Below, one piece after another: positions 61,529 to 64,000 of a stretch of 64,000 nt of DNA; positions within the stretch are counted from its first letter, which is position 1, and every line of letters begins with the position of its first letter. The notes under the pieces are model-generated. The model was not told the DNA's origin and made no database searches. It was given only the letters and a program-made list of their open reading frames with translations. Both the position numbers and the translations under genes were made by a program. The DNA is from Bryobacterales bacterium (GTDB taxonomy: Bacteria > Acidobacteriota > Terriglobia > Bryobacterales > Bryobacteraceae), in contig JAHCHD010000001.1 in assembly GCA_026129915.1 (NCBI GenBank), positions 1 to 64,000 of the forward strand, written 5' to 3'.

Positions 61529-63016
61529 ATGACATTCCAATCCTATTCAACCGGCACAGGTTACGACGAGTACTTTGAATGCACAGGCACGCCCCGCATT
61601 GGCATCACCGGTCTGGTGCAGGCCATCAGCAATTTGGGTGAGCACGAATTGCGGCGACGGCAACAGGTGGCTGAGCGCGCGCTGTTGCATACCGGCATCA
61701 CCTTCCAGGTGTATAGCGACCGCGCGGGGCTGGAACGCATCTTCCCCCTGGATCTCATCCCGCGGGTGGTGCTGCCCGGGGAATGGCAGTGGATCGAAAA
61801 GGGGTTGAAACAGCGCATCTTCGCGTTGAACCTTTTCCTGCAGGACCTCTACGGCGATCGCAAGATTCTTCGCGACAATGTCATCCCTCCGCACGTGATC
61901 GAGAGCGCCAAGTGCTTTCGCGCCGCCTGCGCTGGCATCCAGCCACGGCATGGCATCTGGTGCCATATCACGGGCACAGACCTGGTTAGGCACAGCGATG
62001 GCCAGCTTTATGTGCTTGAGGACAATATGCGCTGCCCCTCGGGCGTGTCCTATGTGCTCGAGAACCGCCGCATCATGAAGCGGAGTTTTCCGCGCATCTT
62101 TGAGCGCTTTCCCGTCAGCCCGGTGGACGATTATCCCAGCCGACTGCTGGACCTGCTCCACCACATGGCCCCACCGGACGTCCAGGAACCCACTACGGTG
62201 GTGCTCAGCCCCGGCATTTACAACTCGGCTTATTTTGAGCACAGCTTCCTGGCGCAGCAGATGGGCGTGGAACTTGTGGAAGGCCGCGACCTGGTGGTGA
62301 TGAACGGCCTGGTACACATGCGCACCACCCGCGGGCTGAAACGGGTGGACGTGATCTACCGGCGGATTGACGACGATTTCCTTGACCCTCAGGCCTTCCG
62401 CCCGGACTCAATGATTGGCGTCCCGGGCCTGATGGAGGCGTTCAAGAACGGGCGTGTTTCTCTGGTGAATGCCCCAGGGACGGGTGTGGCTGACGATAAG
62501 GTGGTGTATGCCTACGTGCCCAAGATCATCAAGTACTACTTGGGCGAGGATGCCATCATTCCGAATGTCCCCACCTTCCTTTGCTGGGACGAGAGAGACC
62601 GCGCGTACGTGCTGGCGAATCTCGACAAGCTAGTAGTGAAGGCAGCGAATGAGGCAGGTGGCTACGGCATGATGATTGGTCCACACGCGACAAAGGCTGA
62701 CCATGCCCATTTTGCCGAACTCATTCAGGCCAGCCCGCGCAACTACATCGCCCAGCCCACGCTATCGCTTTCGACGGTGCCCACCACCATTGATGGCGTG
62801 TTTGAGCCACGCCACGTCGACCTTCGGCCTTACATCCTTTATGGGAGAGACATTCATGTGCATCCGGGCGGATTAACCCGCGTTGCGCTGCGCCGGGGCT
62901 CGCTGGTGGTGAATTCATCCCAAGGCGGCGGCAGTAAGGATACGTGGATCTTGAGCGAAGACCCGCCGGAAGTTCTGCCTGTGCCAACTGAGCCTGCCGC
63001 GGAGGCTTTGCGATGA
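61529..63016 (+). CDS. Circularly permuted ATP-grasp protein
   Basis: A 495-residue protein of the permuted ATP-grasp type 2 family (DUF404/DUF407). Blocks include [101 protein letters not shown], and [29 protein letters not shown]-like. It is probably an ATP-dependent ligase making a small peptide or amide; the product is unknown. It is paired with an alpha-E gene (ATGA overlap), as in very many bacteria. ATG 61529 is used; the frame from 61442 is without support. TACACT (61470-61475) may be the -10. Confidence 0.88.
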   Translation: MTFQSYSTGTGYDEYFECTGTPRIGITGLVQAISNLGEHELRRRQQVAERALLHTGITFQVYSDRAGLERIFPLDLIPRVVLPGEWQWIEKGLKQRIFALNLFLQDLYGDRKILRDNVIPPHVIESAKCFRAACAGIQPRHGIWCHITGTDLVRHSDGQLYVLEDNMRCPSGVSYVLENRRIMKRSFPRIFERFPVSPVDDYPSRLLDLLHHMAPPDVQEPTTVVLSPGIYNSAYFEHSFLAQQMGVELVEGRDLVVMNGLVHMRTTRGLKRVDVIYRRIDDDFLDPQAFRPDSMIGVPGLMEAFKNGRVSLVNAPGTGVADDKVVYAYVPKIIKYYLGEDAIIPNVPTFLCWDERDRAYVLANLDKLVVKAANEAGGYGMMIGPHATKADHAHFAELIQASPRNYIAQPTLSLSTVPTTIDGVFEPRHVDLRPYILYGRDIHVHPGGLTRVALRRGSLVVNSSQGGGSKDTWILSEDPPEVLPVPTEPAAEALR

Positions 63017-64000
63017 CCAACGCCCTCCTCAGCCGTGTGGCGGAATCAGTCTATTGGATGGCCCGCTACATTGAACGCGCAGAGAATGTGGCGCGCTTCG
63101 TCGATGTCAATTTGCAGTTGATGCTTGACCTTGCAGGCAACGCCAGTGAACAATGGGAGCCCCTGATCCAGATTGGGGCGGATGATGAGAATTTCCATAA
63201 GCTGCATGGTGCGGCGACGAAGGAAAACGTTATCCACTTTTTGACTTTTGATTCCGAGAACCCGAATTCCATCCTCTCCTGTCTTCGCCAGGCGCGAGAG
63301 GGCGCGCGCTCCATCCGGGAGACGATCTCCTCTGAGATGTACGAGCAGATTAACCGTGCATTTCTGATGGTGAAGGCGGCGTCGAGTGACCGCACGGTGA
63401 TGGAATCGCCCATCGACTTCTTCCAGGAAGTGCGCATGGCGGGCCATCTGTTTGAAGGGCTCACTGAAGCCACGATGACTCACGGCGAAGCTTGGCACTT
63501 TTGCCGGCTTGGCCGCATGATTGAGCGCGCTGACAAGACGACCCGCTTGCTGGATGTGAAGTACTTCATCCTGTTGCCATCGGTAGCCTACGTGGGTTCG
63601 ACCTTCGACGAGCTACAGTGGGTGGCATTGCTGAAGAGCGCCAGCGGCTTTGAAATGTACCGCAGGGTTTACGGACGCATTTCGCCGGACAGCGTAGTGG
63701 AGTTCCTGTTGCTTGACCGCGAGTTCCCGCGCTCAGTGCACTACTGTATTGCCGCAGCCCAGCAGTCACTGCATGCAGTATCAGGAACGCCTTTAGGCAC
63801 CTTCCGCTCACCCGCGGAACAGCAACTGGGCATGCTGCGTTCGGAGCTTGATTATTCTGACAACCGCCGAATCATTGAGGCGGGCCTTCATGAGATGCTG
63901 GATCTTTTGCAAGGAAAGCTGAACCGAATTGATGACGCGATCTTCGAGACATTCTTTGCGCTGCAGCCAAAGTTGCAGCAGAGACAGGTATCGATGAATG
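63013..64000 (+). CDS. Alpha-E (DUF403) protein, cut by the window edge
   Basis: At least 329 residues of an all-helical alpha-E domain protein, open to the last base of the window, so the 3' end is missing. It starts [31 protein letters not shown], and contains [25 protein letters not shown], both the E-R-A-(E/D) repeats that name the fold. It begins inside the stop of the ATP-grasp gene (ATGA). These partners usually come with a transglutaminase-like protease gene, which would lie just outside. Confidence 0.9.
   Translation, partial: MTNALLSRVAESVYWMARYIERAENVARFVDVNLQLMLDLAGNASEQWEPLIQIGADDENFHKLHGAATKENVIHFLTFDSENPNSILSCLRQAREGARSIRETISSEMYEQINRAFLMVKAASSDRTVMESPIDFFQEVRMAGHLFEGLTEATMTHGEAWHFCRLGRMIERADKTTRLLDVKYFILLPSVAYVGSTFDELQWVALLKSASGFEMYRRVYGRISPDSVVEFLLLDREFPRSVHYCIAAAQQSLHAVSGTPLGTFRSPAEQQLGMLRSELDYSDNRRIIEAGLHEMLDLLQGKLNRIDDAIFETFFALQPKLQQRQVSMN

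Overview
The window reads as chromosomal DNA of a GC-rich Gram-negative bacterium, most likely an Acidobacteriota of the Bryobacterales/Solibacter type. This is inferred from several traits seen together: an Oar-like TonB-dependent receptor with an N-terminal carboxypeptidase-regulatory domain, a second regulatory-domain protein, many Tat-tagged glycan enzymes, a PEP-CTERM protein, LptE, and a his operon with an embedded HAD phosphatase. No phage, integrase, transposase or CRISPR array was found. 5' edge (1-1947): a hicBA toxin-antitoxin pair flanked by two imperfect copies of a ~170 bp direct repeat, then a decayed gene tail.

1948-11915 is the most interesting part, a probable copper/redox locus. 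On the minus strand lie a CxCC/His-rich sialidase-fold protein and a TonB receptor, translationally coupled. Divergently on the plus strand lie a RegB-type sensor kinase with a His/Met-rich periplasmic loop, a RegA-type regulator, a previously unlisted 44-residue membrane protein, MbnP, a three-heme MbnH fused to a CusF-like domain, and a stand-alone CusF-like protein. Three closely related RegA/PrrA-like palindromic sites sit in the three intergenic gaps of this locus and tie it together as one proposed regulon. 12263-14860 holds a Tat-exported DegT-type aminotransferase and a secreted beta-helix protein.

15391-23520 is a tightly overlapping minus-strand operon (hisI-G-D-C-HAD-B-H-F-A, then glycerophosphodiesterase). 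It is preceded by a classic attenuator: a 23-codon leader peptide with four His codons within six, a potential antiterminator and an intrinsic terminator. 23670-26671 carries a DUF1080 protein, a tiny c-type cytochrome, an FHA protein and an alpha/beta hydrolase. 26865-36443 is a partial complex I operon (nuoC-D-I-JK fusion-L-M-N-H) without A, B, E, F, G; its NuoL has a His-rich loop.

36558-46263 holds two thioredoxin-like paralogues, a sulfatase, an aldose epimerase, a heparinase-like enzyme, a carboxypeptidase-regulatory protein and lptE. 46268-53772 holds holA, a prepilin, a HEAT/pentapeptide protein, a Gfo/Idh/MocA protein, a deacetylase-like protein, a YedY-like molybdoenzyme and a metallo-beta-lactamase-fold protein. 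53846-56177 holds tRNA-Arg(ACG) and an osmoprotectant ABC transporter. The end holds a PEP-CTERM protein, an ileS with a large insertion, and a circularly permuted ATP-grasp/alpha-E pair; the last gene runs off the window.
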